From the NCBI GenBank assembly GCA_029721515.1, contig CM056553.1, positions 11,363,849-11,427,848 on the forward strand: a stretch of 64,000 bases of DNA. Reading direction: 5' to 3'. Under the pieces are notes generated by a model. The model saw nothing but the letters and a program-made list of their open reading frames with translations, made no database searches and was not told the DNA's origin. The position numbers were made by a program, and so were the translations under genes. This document shows positions 34,950-47,500 of this stretch, in pieces (the first letter of the stretch is position 1; each line of letters begins with the position of its first letter). The stretch comes from Synanceia verrucosa (Eukaryota > Chordata > Actinopteri > Perciformes > Synanceiidae).

Positions 34950-35524
34950 CTCCTCCTCCATAGTGGCCTTAAGAGAGGAGTTTGTCCAATCCCCTCCCCA
35001 AATTTAAAAAAAAAAAAGACGTTGCGTCACTGTGTGTCCATATAACGTGCCTCACATGGGCTGTAATGGGCTGTTAGTGTGAAAGTGTGGCAGGAGAGGA
35101 GAGACTGTCCAAGGCGTGCGTAAAAGCCAGAGCGCTGACTGATCCGGCTCACGCCACACCCCTATTAGACGCTGATAAACCTCTCACTCAACTTTTACGC
35201 CTCCCCAACCATTAATTGAATTCATCTAGATTTTTTTTTTGGTTTGGTTTCGAGAGCACCTGCCCCGAGGATACAGCGGCACATCCGTCTCCTCTCTGCC
35301 GGGTGCGGAGTTGGACTCCAGGAGAGCTCCCCTGCGAAACGCGCAATGGGATACGCGACAACTGCTACAACTTGTTGTTGTTCACTTGAGGGTTTTGTGG
35401 ATTTATAAGAAAATAAGACTATTTAATTGACTCTTTTTAAGAATTTAATTTTATCCGTCACTCGGAATAATAAGATCTTTTAATACGTCTTTTTCTCACT
35501 CGTTTTGGATTTCGGCGTCGCAGG
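34950..35524 (+). promoter_or_regulatory. kdrl proximal promoter and 5' UTR (inferred)
   Basis: The 570 bp before the kdrl ATG include a CCAAT motif at about 34986 (TTTGTCCAATCCCCTCCCC), a homopolymer A run, GC-richer sequence from 35100 and a T run at about 35232. The transcription start cannot be placed from sequence. An upstream ORF of 20 codons lies at 35346-35408. Confidence 0.5.
35346..35408 (+). other. Candidate upstream ORF in kdrl leader
   Basis: ATG at 35346 with G at -3 and G at +4, 20 codons (MGYATTATTCCCSLEGFVDL) ending TAA at 35406-35408, 116 bp before the main ATG. It matters only if the mRNA starts upstream of it, which the sequence does not prove. Confidence 0.4.
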
Positions 35525-35588
35525 ATGGTCCCATCCGCCTGCCTCAGATTGGTGGTTGTCACCTTGTGCTGCTCATCCCTCACAAATG
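35525..35588 (+). CDS. kdrl: kdrl exon 1: start codon and signal peptide
   Basis: ATG at 35525 (AGGATGG; A at -3, G at +4) encodes MVPSACLRLVVVTLCCSSLT then N and one base, with donor GTAAGA at 35589. The hydrophobic core LVVVTLCC is a typical signal peptide. This start was chosen because the exon has the phase-1 end needed by exon 2 and no in-frame ATG lies just upstream. Confidence 0.88.
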
Positions 35589-38500
35589 GTAAGAATTCAT
35601 TCATGCTCACACTGATCAGAGCTGTTTGCATGAAATGCCTGGGTTTGACAATGAATGGATGAATGCATAATGTTCTACAGATATTGTGCTGCTATTTATC
35701 AGGTGATGAAGGCTACAGAGATAATAGTTTTTTTAGTCATCTTCATAATAATATTCTTAGTTTATAATATTATGGAATAATATTCTTATAATAACATTTT
35801 TAGTCTCACTATTTTTTATTTGAGCTGACTTGAGTTGAATTATTCACCTGTTTTAGTTGACGCTAACCTTTGAGGGAAAACGTTTTATTGTTTTTGGATA
35901 TTTGCGTAGAATGTTAAATTTCCATATTTTAGGATAATTGCATGTCAACAGTCTGGGGTTATCAGTGGCCTGTAGTTCTCACTGTAGCCACTGGAGGTAG
36001 TCTTGACCCGTTATAACTGGATGATTATTAACAAGTTAGTAAAATGTGCTGATGGGTTGACTTCATAGTTTAATATCACACTGATTTTATCACTGATATT
36101 TGTATTTGTTGCATTCAGATTTATTCTCTCAGATAGTCTGAAGATACTGTAAGTCAAGCTTTTGTTACACATTATGAACTCGCTTATCCAGCAATTGTTC
36201 TCTCATGAGTGAACATTAAATATTTTGGGAGGAAAATGAATGTTTGTTCTGACGGCACGATCGGCTTCATTGTGTCAGTGTCACTCAACAAAAACAAAAT
36301 GGACAAATAAAAGGTGGATGTTCCTCCACCTTGTGCCAGGTCTAGTGTGCCATAGAGATACACACTAAACCTTCCTCATCATTCCCAAATAAACAACCTA
36401 TCCAAACAAAGGAAGCACCGTCCACATCTACGCTCACCCCCACCCCCCCTCTCGTACACACTTTTAGCCTACGAAGCTTTGGCTGTGATGTTTTTAAGTA
36501 GATTTCCTTCACTGTCCACACACAAAGCGTGGGAAAGACACAAGGAGGAAACGGACGTAGGGCCAGGAGGCAGCCTGGAATTGTTCTGGGTAGCAAAGGT
36601 CACAGAAGTGTGACACGCTACCTGAGTAAAGATTTCTTCCCGGAGCTCCTTGTCCATATATTGAGCCATGTCAGCCTGTATCCAGGAGACAATGGCAAGG
36701 AGGAAAGGAGGGTATTGTTTCAGCAGAGGAGCTACTGACTGGTAGATCTATTAGTGACTGATGGTGCATCAACGTCTTTCGGTTCATGCTTAGGTGTGTC
36801 TTTCTTGGTTGATAAAGCACAGAGCTGTGCAGAAACAATGAATTCATGCGAAACCACCAAAACGCACATTCATTTTACACTCTGCCAGTGATGGTGCAGT
36901 GTCATAATATTAATGTTAGTGATCATGCTACTGAGAGATATTCAATATTTTTTTCCTCTCAAACATTTACTGTAATGGGAGGAAAATGGTGAAGTTTGTC
37001 TAAAAGATAGTCTGACCTATTTGGTATTTTGTTGACATTTCACTTGAAGCTGCGTCTTATTGAAAAGTGAGCACAGGTCAAGTGTGTTGCTTCCTGACCT
37101 TTTGACACCAATTTAAATGAAGCATAACGACCAGACTGAGGGAGACGAACCTTTTTGCAGTTCTCTTCAGCATAATGTCTGCATTTTAGACTCATTTCAG
37201 TCGCTCTGTGTGACGGTCAATGACTTTAAGCCATCTGCATATCACTTGCTGTGTGATGCACAAGTTTTCATAGATTTCCTGCTATTTACAGGTAGTTTAC
37301 TGCAATTTCTACTTCACGTGGATTTGTCCAGAGAATAATTTGACATGGTTTTAGTCTGTAGTGTTTTAGAGCACAGGCCAAATTCTAGAAAAACAAGTGA
37401 AGCAAAGTGATGATTGAAGTGTTGAATCTGGATGTTGTCTTGTTATTTTTTTTGTTCCTTTCACTCACCATGGTCAGAGCTCCTCTACATTACGTTGTTT
37501 TAGTCAAACGTATTTTTCTTCAATGTGAACAGTGTGATTGCTTTTTGGCAGAGTGAGTCCATGTTGTGTCTAATTTGTTTTGAATTTGTTTTTCTTTTCT
37601 GCTCGGACACTTGAGATGGGGTGGAAAATTGGAGTGATGCGCAGTTGAGGCGTTTTGCTCACTGGCGATACGTCTGCTTCCATGCAGGCAGCTCAAGAAA
37701 AACACATCCACACATACTCACCTGGATTGGGAGCTTTACCAGCACAGCAGAGAAAGCCATTCCTTACCGAGGGATATAACTTAACAAATTGCCTTGTGTA
37801 GTTGCTCTTATGTGATGATTGCAGCATCTGGTCTATACTAGGCATATCCATCCTGAGCCAGCAATATATTTTCTTTGAGTCCTGCATGAGATTTCAATTT
37901 CAGGGAGCTTCTGTTTGCCTGCTTGTCTTAATCATACGTTATGGAACAGGAATCCTCTGGGTTTACCATTGAGCACTCTCATACAGTCGATTCCTGTTTG
38001 TTGGCTCAACTCAACTTTATATAACCTAGAGTGGCCACCCATCATGGCCAGATGTTCATTTATTTTGCTTTTTTAAGAGGAGTCTGGGGCATTTCTGCCT
38101 CCAAATCTCCAATGGCTAATATAGGGCTAATAAAAAAGGCACGCTCTCTAACTGTTGTCTTAACCTTGCAGTTGGCAAAGTGGAAGAGCGAGTGAATACT
38201 CCAGGACATAGCCAGAACAGTGGTAGCTACTCCTGATTTTGGCAAGTGGTCTCAAACTTTGTCAGAGTTTCAACTTTGTGGTGCAGTCTTGAAAATCTCA
38301 ACTTAAAAGCAACTTAACCTGAGACTGCTGCATAAAGACAATCAGTTCCTCAACAGGTGGGATAATACCTTTAATCGTCTAGATATTATTTAAACAAATT
38401 TATGTGTTATGTATTTCACTGGTTTTCAGTTATTATAATTATTAGATCATCAGCAGGCTAGAATGATGATGTACCCGCCATTGAACTTGCTTCTTCAATC

Positions 38501-41500
38501 TTTTATTTAACTGTAATTCACTGTCCACCCTTTCTATGTCATTTGTTGTAACAGTAGTACCACTGTACCAGGAATGTATTGGCAAGTTTAAACAAGGAAA
38601 TCATCACTCTGTATTGTTACTTTTGCCTTGAACACACCAAAAAAAGATCAACTCTCAAGACAGTACGGGAAGATGATGTGTAGGCTACTCTCTGAAAAAG
38701 AAAAGGGAATTCCGCACATTATTTCCCACACTTGAGGGGTTATGACTTGGGGTTTCCTGTCTAATTCAGCGTCAGTAGAGTCATCTGATACAGTAATAGT
38801 GGTTTTTATTATGCAACATCAAGCATGTGCTACTGGCAGCATGCTGCAACAGCAAGGATGGTGACACCATGCCAACAGTTACACCAGCTCATGCCTTTAT
38901 TTTCTCAGCTTCTTCATTGTTGTTCACATATTACTCAGTTTGTTGTGAGGTCAGCCTTCATTCTGTGGTGTTGTTAAAATGGTAAATGTGCTTAAAAACA
39001 CTTTTCATTAAAGTTTGGGTAGACTAAGGTCAATAGTTGCACTTCTGAACCTCTGGCTTAGAGTCATAGTCAAAAAGACTTTAAGTTTTGTAATTGTTTG
39101 ACTTTTCTTTCAGACTAAATATTTAAATGGCATTTTCTGGGCCGGAAACCTTTCACAACCGTGAAGAGTAGATCCGGGAATCCAGCACTGTTTGAATTTT
39201 TTTGTTTTTATTTCCTGACCGGTGATATGAACCTACCACAAATATTTTCCAAACACTGTGTCCTGTGCTGCTTCCGCTTATCAATGCCAAGTGAGGACAA
39301 GGACATTCAAATGTGATCCATCCTGGTCTAATCTTAGTTAACTTGGCCCTGTGTCAACAGTTTGATGCCGTGTGAATGGCTCAAGACGGCATCGTTGGTT
39401 GAAACTGAACCACAAGTCGCACATCCTCGCTCCCTCCCTGCCTCACTCTGTTTGTTCCATGTCTGTCCTCTTCTTAATGGCTCTTAATGAGAACCAGCTT
39501 CAGGGCTCTTTGAACCAACACAGTAAGCACAATTTCTGGCATTTTTCAGGCACTTTGCTGGAGGAATGCAAGACACAGCTGTTACGGGGGGTTATTGGTG
39601 TCGGACGCTTGCTGAGGTTAGCGTTGGGCAGGCACAGGGGCAGGTGGGAGTTTTGAGGTTATGGATATAGAGAGACGACGTAGAGGATGTGTTTTTTTTA
39701 TCCTCTTTCAGTGGGCTGCTGGGGGCCCCTGCTGATTCATCCATCTGTAGTGTGTTACTGAGGAGAATAGGGGAAAAGAATTGGCCAGTTTTAAGAAAGG
39801 AGCTGCCTGCCAGTGCAATTAAAGGTCAGGAAGATGTTTGCAGTTGTTGTTAATGGTGTTATGTATGCAAGCAGACGCCAGCATTCCAACATTGCGCTTT
39901 CTGAATCACAACATTATTCAAAGAACTGATATGTTGAGCGTAAGTGTTGCAGACAGCATATGATAAATTGTGTTTTTCTCATTTCCAGCAAATCAATTAT
40001 GGTGCTCGCTGCCAGTTTGCAGATGTTCTCAAGGTAGTTTGTGTGACTTTTAAGGAGAAATCAACAATGGATAAGTCTTAACTTGTGAACTATAGACTTT
40101 TAGTATGGTTTATTTACGTAATATACGGCTGAAGGTGCGTGGTATCCCAGCGTGAAGGCAAATGAGCCACATTTCCCTCTGCATAACCTTGGACAATAAA
40201 ACAATGATGTGCTAATATTTTTTTGAGGAAGTCCATATTGAGTGCTACTGCCAACACTGGCACTATCAGCTCATTATTAGGCCAACAGCTGTTCTGAATA
40301 ATAGACAAATATACAGTGCCATGTGTGTTTCTGTGTATGTGTGTTTGTAAGCGCAAGTGTACTTGCGTGTGTGTGTGTGTGTGTGTGGTTTTCCATGTAC
40401 ATATTCATCATATGTCAGCATGCCAGCCTGGCAGTAAGCTGCTGTGTAACTCCATTGTCTTTCTTGCTACAAATAAAAGTCTCCCTGAAGACCATCACAT
40501 TCGGAGGGTTGACTCAATAAACCTGTTTTCTGACCACGATGACAAGCTGTTTGGGGAGCTCAGTGAAAAGAAGGAAATCACATATGGGACTGTGATACCT
40601 CGTGGACAGCAGTGTGGATCAGTGTTTCCTATGTTCACTGTTAGAGGGACCTTTCAACAGATACAGCTGGCTAGAAGCCACCTTTGAATCAAACATCTCT
40701 CATATCTCATAATAGCGCTTAGAGTGCAAGGTCAGTGGTCAGTGAAAAAATGGCATGTTCTTTTGAGCGTCATTATATCAAAGTAATTTAAAATCCAATG
40801 CTTGAGTGCCATCAACGTAATAGTACATTAAAGTGGTTTTTCGGCATTGGGTCACCGATCGCAGTCTCCCGTGGCCTGTGAGTAATTTTGGGGCTTCTGG
40901 GAGATGTAGTCAAAGCATAAAGAGATGGTATACGCCACAGAGATGATGAAATAGCGGGTCTCTTCTTTCATTTGAGCTATTCAATGTTTTCAGAGACATA
41001 GTACAAAATATACTGTGGGTCTTGAAATATGACTCAAAATGGGCAAAAACACTGGCACAAGGCACTTTCTGTTTTATAAGCTTCTTTCTGTCTGCTCATC
41101 CCACACCACCTTTCATTCAACACCCCCAGTGCTCCCACAGTGGACCATCACTTGCTGAAGAGGCAGAGAAGTGAAGCCACATGCACGGCGCTGAAATGAC
41201 TCATGGCGATTTCCTGCAGTTAATTATAAGATGCTGTAAATGAGTAAATAAATTTGTTGGCCTTTCTCACTGATACTGTGTGTGTCTGTGTGTGTTCTCC
41301 ACAGGACATTTGGAGACAGAGCTCTCACCTAAGATTCTACCCTCTGATGACCCCCTTGTTCTTTCTAAGGATGATGTGTTAAACCTCAGATGCAGGTATG
41401 CAACACACCTACTCTCCTTAAGTACAAATTATATATCTGATTTTTATGTCACTTAGCTATTTCCATTTCATGCATTTCATGCTTGTACTTTACTACAATT

Positions 41501-44500
41501 CAGTAATAAATCAAATAATAAATGTACACAATATCATGCATTGCTCCACCCAACAATATACAAGGTATTAGAATTGGCTCCAACCAGCTACATCAATAAA
41601 CTGTTCCTTACATGTTATAGCATCAGGTGGTATTATATTTAATGGTAACACCTTTCTGCATCAAACACTTTAACGATGGACATTTTAACTACATTTTGTT
41701 AACATTCGTCTACTTAAGTAACATTGTCAGCGACACACTTTTACTTGTTAATTGTGGTATTGATACTGTAACTGAAGGATCTGAATATTTATTCTGCCAC
41801 TGCACGTAGCCGCCGATGAATATGTAAATTCCTAAATAGTCAGATACATTTACATGCAATGATTAAACAAGTTTATAACCCTTTTTTCTTTTGTGCTTTC
41901 TTGGTCAGTTATCAGAGGTCAGTCAGGAAGACAGTGTGTCTGTAAAGTAAAAATAAACAGGATTTTTCTGGACCTCAAGACACTTGCGGCTATGAAGAAG
42001 CTGATGCAAAGATCCAGTGGCGGCCCACATTTATTAGTCCGTGGTGCTGCATTCACATTTGTTAACAATTCATTCCTTGCATCATCATGTAGGCCTGCAA
42101 GGAATGTTCAGGAACTCATGTCCATCTAATGTAATGCTTCCCTACAAGGCCATATGCTAAGACGCCTGGCCCATACAGTACTGTCTTGTTTTCTGTCACT
42201 GGATGAGAGCTAGAGGTTGCTTGACCCAAAATTCTGCAGGCAAAGGCAGTGGTATGCAAGACATGTTTGATGTTCCTCTGGGATCTCTTTAATGAGAGTT
42301 TCAAAATGGATGCTGTGTGGAAAGAATGTGTTAGTTGAGCACATCATTCACGTTCCCATGTGAAAATTCAAGTTACTGTCTCAAGATTAACTCAAAATAA
42401 ACTAAAAATGAACACCAAGTCCAAACGTCCCCAGGGAGAAGCAGCCACTGCTTTCCTAAATTCAAAAGCGTTTGAGCTGCTAGCTGCGACACTTTTCCTC
42501 AAAAGTGATCAGAAGTAATAAGTCTTCCTCTGCTCACACACATTTAACAGTATGCCTCATCTTATGTTGTCCCCCTCTGTCTTCTGTCAGGGGTCATGGC
42601 CCGCTGCACTGGACGCTGGCTGACCCCGGTCGATCGCTCTCATCAGATGGGGTGAAGGTGGAGCAGTGTGCTTCCAGACGTCACCTTCACTCACACTGCA
42701 GCAAACTTACTGTCACAAGGTTGAGTGTGAACGACACAGGAAAGTACAGCTGTAAATACACCAAAGATGGGTCAGACCACAACACCTCGACCTACGTCTA
42801 TGTCAGAGGTAAGGCCGACGAGAGCATGTTAACAAAGAGAAAGAAACAATGTTGTTGGTCTCTAAACTAAAATGCAGAGAGATCTTTTTAAATTGTTTTT
42901 AATTCCATCCACAATTTAACAGTGTTTGTTTTAGCAAGAGTCAAGCCTGCTGATAAAGGAGAGGTTTTTACAGGGTGATTGTCATCAGTGGAGGGCCATA
43001 GTGTTGAACTGAACCCACAAACAGTTGCACAGAATGAAATGGCTTATGAGCAAACTGATATTTCTCACAAGATACGGGAGCTGGGAAACAACCTCTTAGT
43101 CAGTGAGAATGGAAGAGACAGAGCAAGAATAAAAAGTTGAAAAAAAGGAAGAACGCAACACTTTTTGTACAGTCTTACGACATTAATCTACATGCATTCA
43201 GATTCAAGGGCCACAGCTGACCTTCTCAGAGCGAGACAGAGAGAGGAAGTGGTTTCTTTGGTGATGTGGTATCTTCTGGAGGAGGCAGGGGGAGCGTGAT
43301 TGCACAGGAAGCCCTGGTCATTGACTGTGATTTCCTGCTCTGGCTACTGTTTTCTCCCCTTAGTGTCACGTGGCACAAGCTTTAGTTACGGTATAGTTTG
43401 AATGGAGCTTGTGTCGGGCAGCATGAGGAGAGACCATTTTGGATAAGGAAAGTGCCAAGTCGGCTTCAGTCTGTTTTAACTAGATGTGTATGCTTTTGTA
43501 GACATTAATACGGTTGATATAAAGACATTAAATAAAGATAAAATCATGATGTGTTGGGCTAAGCAGTTTGAAATAATTGTAGGCAAAGCAGACTAAACTA
43601 ACTACACTTTGTTTGCTTGACTATAAGGCAGCCTGATGTGTCTGTGTTTAGTCTAAGGCTTTCTTTTCAAAGCCCTCCAGCTATATTACATCAGTTTCCA
43701 TGCTTACTTTTCAAATAATAAGTATTTTATCACACCACTTCTGCTTGACCTCACACACCAATTGCAGACTATTTGTGTAGTGGTGAGGTTCCCACAGCGG
43801 CAGTGTGATGCCCAGTAGGAACATCTAGCACACTATCTGTGCTCTGCCGCCTATCCAGTTAGAAAGAACTGATCTGACATTAGATTTTGCATTGGATGCC
43901 CTGACATTGCTTTGATTCAACTGCGCTCAGCTCGAGCATAACATTTTTTTCTACACAACATAATGTGTGTAAGGGGTGAATGTGATTTCTGGTTGACCTG
44001 TGTTTTGATCTGACTTACTGTATTTTGAGGAATTTTTTTCTGTCTCTTAGATGACGAGCAACCATTTGTGAATCCTCCCCATTATTCCAGTCCACACGTC
44101 TTGTACATCTACAGGCATGAGACAAGCCTTGTGGTCCCCTGCCGAACGTCCTCTCCTGATTTCGTTGTAACACTCACAGGGGTAAGGCCTTTCAAAGACC
44201 ATTGTAATTTCTTCAATGCTGTAAATAACACAGTGCATCATTTGAGAAAACACACCAATGTATCATTACTTGTCGTCTATGGAAAAAAAATGTTCCCACT
44301 CTGTGCTTATGCTGGTTCTCACACCCTTTGTGTGTTAAATTACTCAAGGAACAGACCTGGGACAGTGGCTTGTCTGAGGGAAGCTCATGGGCGTCAAAGG
44401 GAGTCTTTCTGTCTGCTTCCTGTAAGAGCAGGAAGGTGCTCCAAGAGTGTTTTTCTCTGAATAGATGGTCAGACTAAATTTAGGCCCCCTTCTCTTACAA

Positions 44501-47500
44501 ACATCAGGAAATGCACTAGAAAAACAGTACATACTGTGTTTAGTCACAGGAAACAACAGGTAACTTGTCATGAGGACTGTGACATTTGATACTAGAGTGT
44601 AGCTAAATATGTCAGGAGACATCCCGCACAATAACTAATAACTATAACAACCTGATGAAGGACAACACGAAAGGCTCAAAGTTACCATACAGACCACAAA
44701 GATGTGTGTTTTTTTGTCTTTGATATAATACTACTGACTGACTCATGGCAGAGATAGTGGTTTGTGTGACCTTCCTGCTTCTGGTAAATCAATGGCACTC
44801 CTCCTTCCTGCTCCCTTTCCTTCCTTCCCTTCCCTTGCCACCTCTCCCAGCCCACATTCTTGCATGAGAACAACAGCAAACAAGTACATCCTTTTCAAAG
44901 TTCACAATGTTTTGTGCTCTATTGCATAAATGATTGCAGAGGTTACACTCCACGACACAATAAAAAACAAATTAGACCACTCTAACAGATGTCTGTCCCC
45001 AGCTGAGCTCAGTAGAGCACAAGTTGCACATTAAATGAATTTGAGTGCATTACGCTTCAGTCTGTCTGGCTCAATGATCTCTCCAAACACCAAATATGTA
45101 CTGACACTGCTCTATTCTCTTGCACACAGCTCCAACCTTTACCAGAGAAGGTCATTAAGCAAAAGGTTTGGGATCCAAAGATTGGATTCAGGATTCCCTA
45201 TGATTCGGCCACTGAGATTAACATGCTCTTCTGTAACACCGTGGTCAGTGGTAGTGAGTTCAAGTCATCGTACATCCCTTTCAGAACAAGTGAGTCTATC
45301 GTCTTTCTCACCAATCTTGTTCGTTGAAAAATATACATTTGTGTTGATTTCTCCACTTCTTATATTTGTTTCCATTTTCACAGCTCTTATTCTTGAAAAT
45401 GTGAAGATCACCCCAGAGCAGGGCAAAGTGGTGGTCGGGGACACGCTGATGCTCAACTGTACTGGTGAGACCACCTATGGAGGAAGAATCAACTTCACAT
45501 GGGATTTTCCAAAGAGGAGAGTAAGTTCAGTTTACAAGTATGTAAAAGGCACCCTTGCAGGCTGTAGCAGTGGAGTTCATGGTACTTCTTCCTTTGGCTT
45601 CAGGAAAACCGACATTATACAAACAAGACCCAAGTCCGCCCCGCTAAGGTTATTGTGATGAGCAAGACTTTAATCTTGCCAAACGTTACTATGGAGGATA
45701 ACGGAGTGTACAGCTGCAAAGCTGAGCTTGAACCCACAAAATACGAGAATGTCTCTGTAAAAGTCCATGTCTATGGTGAGTACACATTAGATGGATTCAA
45801 AACCAGCTGACAACTTCCACAAGCTTTAAAGTTTATGACAGAATCACACAAATAAAGCATGGAAATCATCATGTCACAGTGGTGAATCTGTCATTAATCT
45901 CTCGTTCCAGAGCATCCGTTCCTCAATATTTCCTACAGGCATGAGCGGCAAAGTGTGGTGACTGTCAAAGAAGGTAGAAAGAAGCTTGTGTTTGAGCCCA
46001 AGGTCAATGCTCTTCCACCACCAGACATGGTAGCATGGTAAGTAATGGTTTACATCATAATAAAAACTGCTGTCTTTGTATGTAGACACACCTGCATAGG
46101 ATGCTGTTAATCAACTTTCAAATCAGTTCTTTTCATTGATTGATATTCTTTATCCATGTTTTTTTTAAAGCTTCTCCATTCCTGTTTTACAGGTATAAGG
46201 ATGGGGTCCGTATCAACAAGAATTCCACCTGTTTCAAGATGTCTGTCTTCAGCTTGATCATCACTGATGTGCAGCAGAAGTATGCAGGGCTCTTCACCAT
46301 AAACCTGGGCAACCAAGTGAACGGCTTGTACAGGAATCTGAGCTACACGCTGGTAGTCACCGGTAAGCTGTTGTCATAAATCTGATAATGGCCGCTGATC
46401 CTAAGGAAATGAAGCAGTGCCTTGGCTCCCCCAGTGCTGTAGCTGCTTTCAGTGCAGTTCACTGGACGGCAGGTAGCTGCTCTAGTATGAGAGGAATTTG
46501 GGGGCTTGTTGATTCCAGGGCTGGATTGACGTAGCAGGGGCAGCTGTTGTTGATTATTGGGGCTCTTTTGAAGGGGCTTGGCGCAGTGTGTAAATGGCCT
46601 GTGCTCTATTCTGCACGCAGACTCCAGCCGCTCCAGACCCCCCTTGTCCCCAGGATTTATTTGCATCCTCACAATGTGTATATACAGTGCAGCTCATATA
46701 TATAAACAACATGTTTATGTACACAGCTTGAGGAAAAGAAGGACTGAGCATATAATTCATTGCTTTGAGTAAAGACTACCAATAACACTAGATTTTGTAA
46801 ATGTTTTAGCTTGTTAGGTGGATACTTGGATAGAGTCTGCTAATGAACTGAGAAGTGTGGATCAGTTACTTAAGGCTTTTCCACAGGGGGCAGAGCTATT
46901 TTCATTGCATTCTTTAACATTATCTAGGAATTCCTGTAGGATGCCAAAAAGTGTAAAAAGTCATCCCCTCTGGCTTGTATAAACTTTATTTATAGTCCTT
47001 GACTGTCCCGCTTCACAAAACATTTGATTTGTTGCAGTGACAAAAAAATAAATACACAGACACAAACACAAACAAACAGAGGAAAAGATGTTACTGGTAT
47101 CAATTGCATAACCATCAGATTTTGTTTATCAGTTGTTTAGTACTCCAGATTATGAATGTGTCCTATGTGATGACGTGCATGTGGTGGGATGCAGGTTTTT
47201 GTGTTTTGCTAAGCAATGTCGGTGTGCGTGACTGTTTCAGCTGTTCATGGAGAGAATGGCTAAATAATGTGGATCTTTGTCTGTTGTTGATGGTTCGCTG
47301 ACTTGGGCATGAGCCACCCTGGGGTCGTTCTTCGACCTTCAGCCCTGGGCTATCCAATCATCCTGCCATTCTTTTCCTACACAGGGTCTAAAGTACAACT
47401 GGTGTCAGTGGCACTTTTTCATACCTATCCATCATGACTGTCCACCCTCATTATAAAGACATTATGAAATTCCACAGTGGGTGGGGCTGGTTGACCTAAC

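Larger units (their letters stand above)
35589..41304 (+). other. kdrl intron 1 (5.7 kb)
   Basis: No coding exon seen. It contains a GT microsatellite (40366-40388) and the second MITE copy (40766-41080). First introns of mammalian Flk1/KDR carry an endothelial enhancer. A lone GAACAGGAAT at 37944-37953 resembles the FOX:ETS core, but one hit is not informative. Confidence 0.75.

Noticed and set aside
35239..35430. 63-codon frame overlapping the kdrl leader
   Set aside because: It does not begin with ATG; the region is better explained as 5' UTR.
42595..42870. Reading straight through the end of kdrl exon 3 as one frame
   Set aside because: The protein match stops at the GTAAGG donor (42809), and the next exon at 44051 restores homology and phase.
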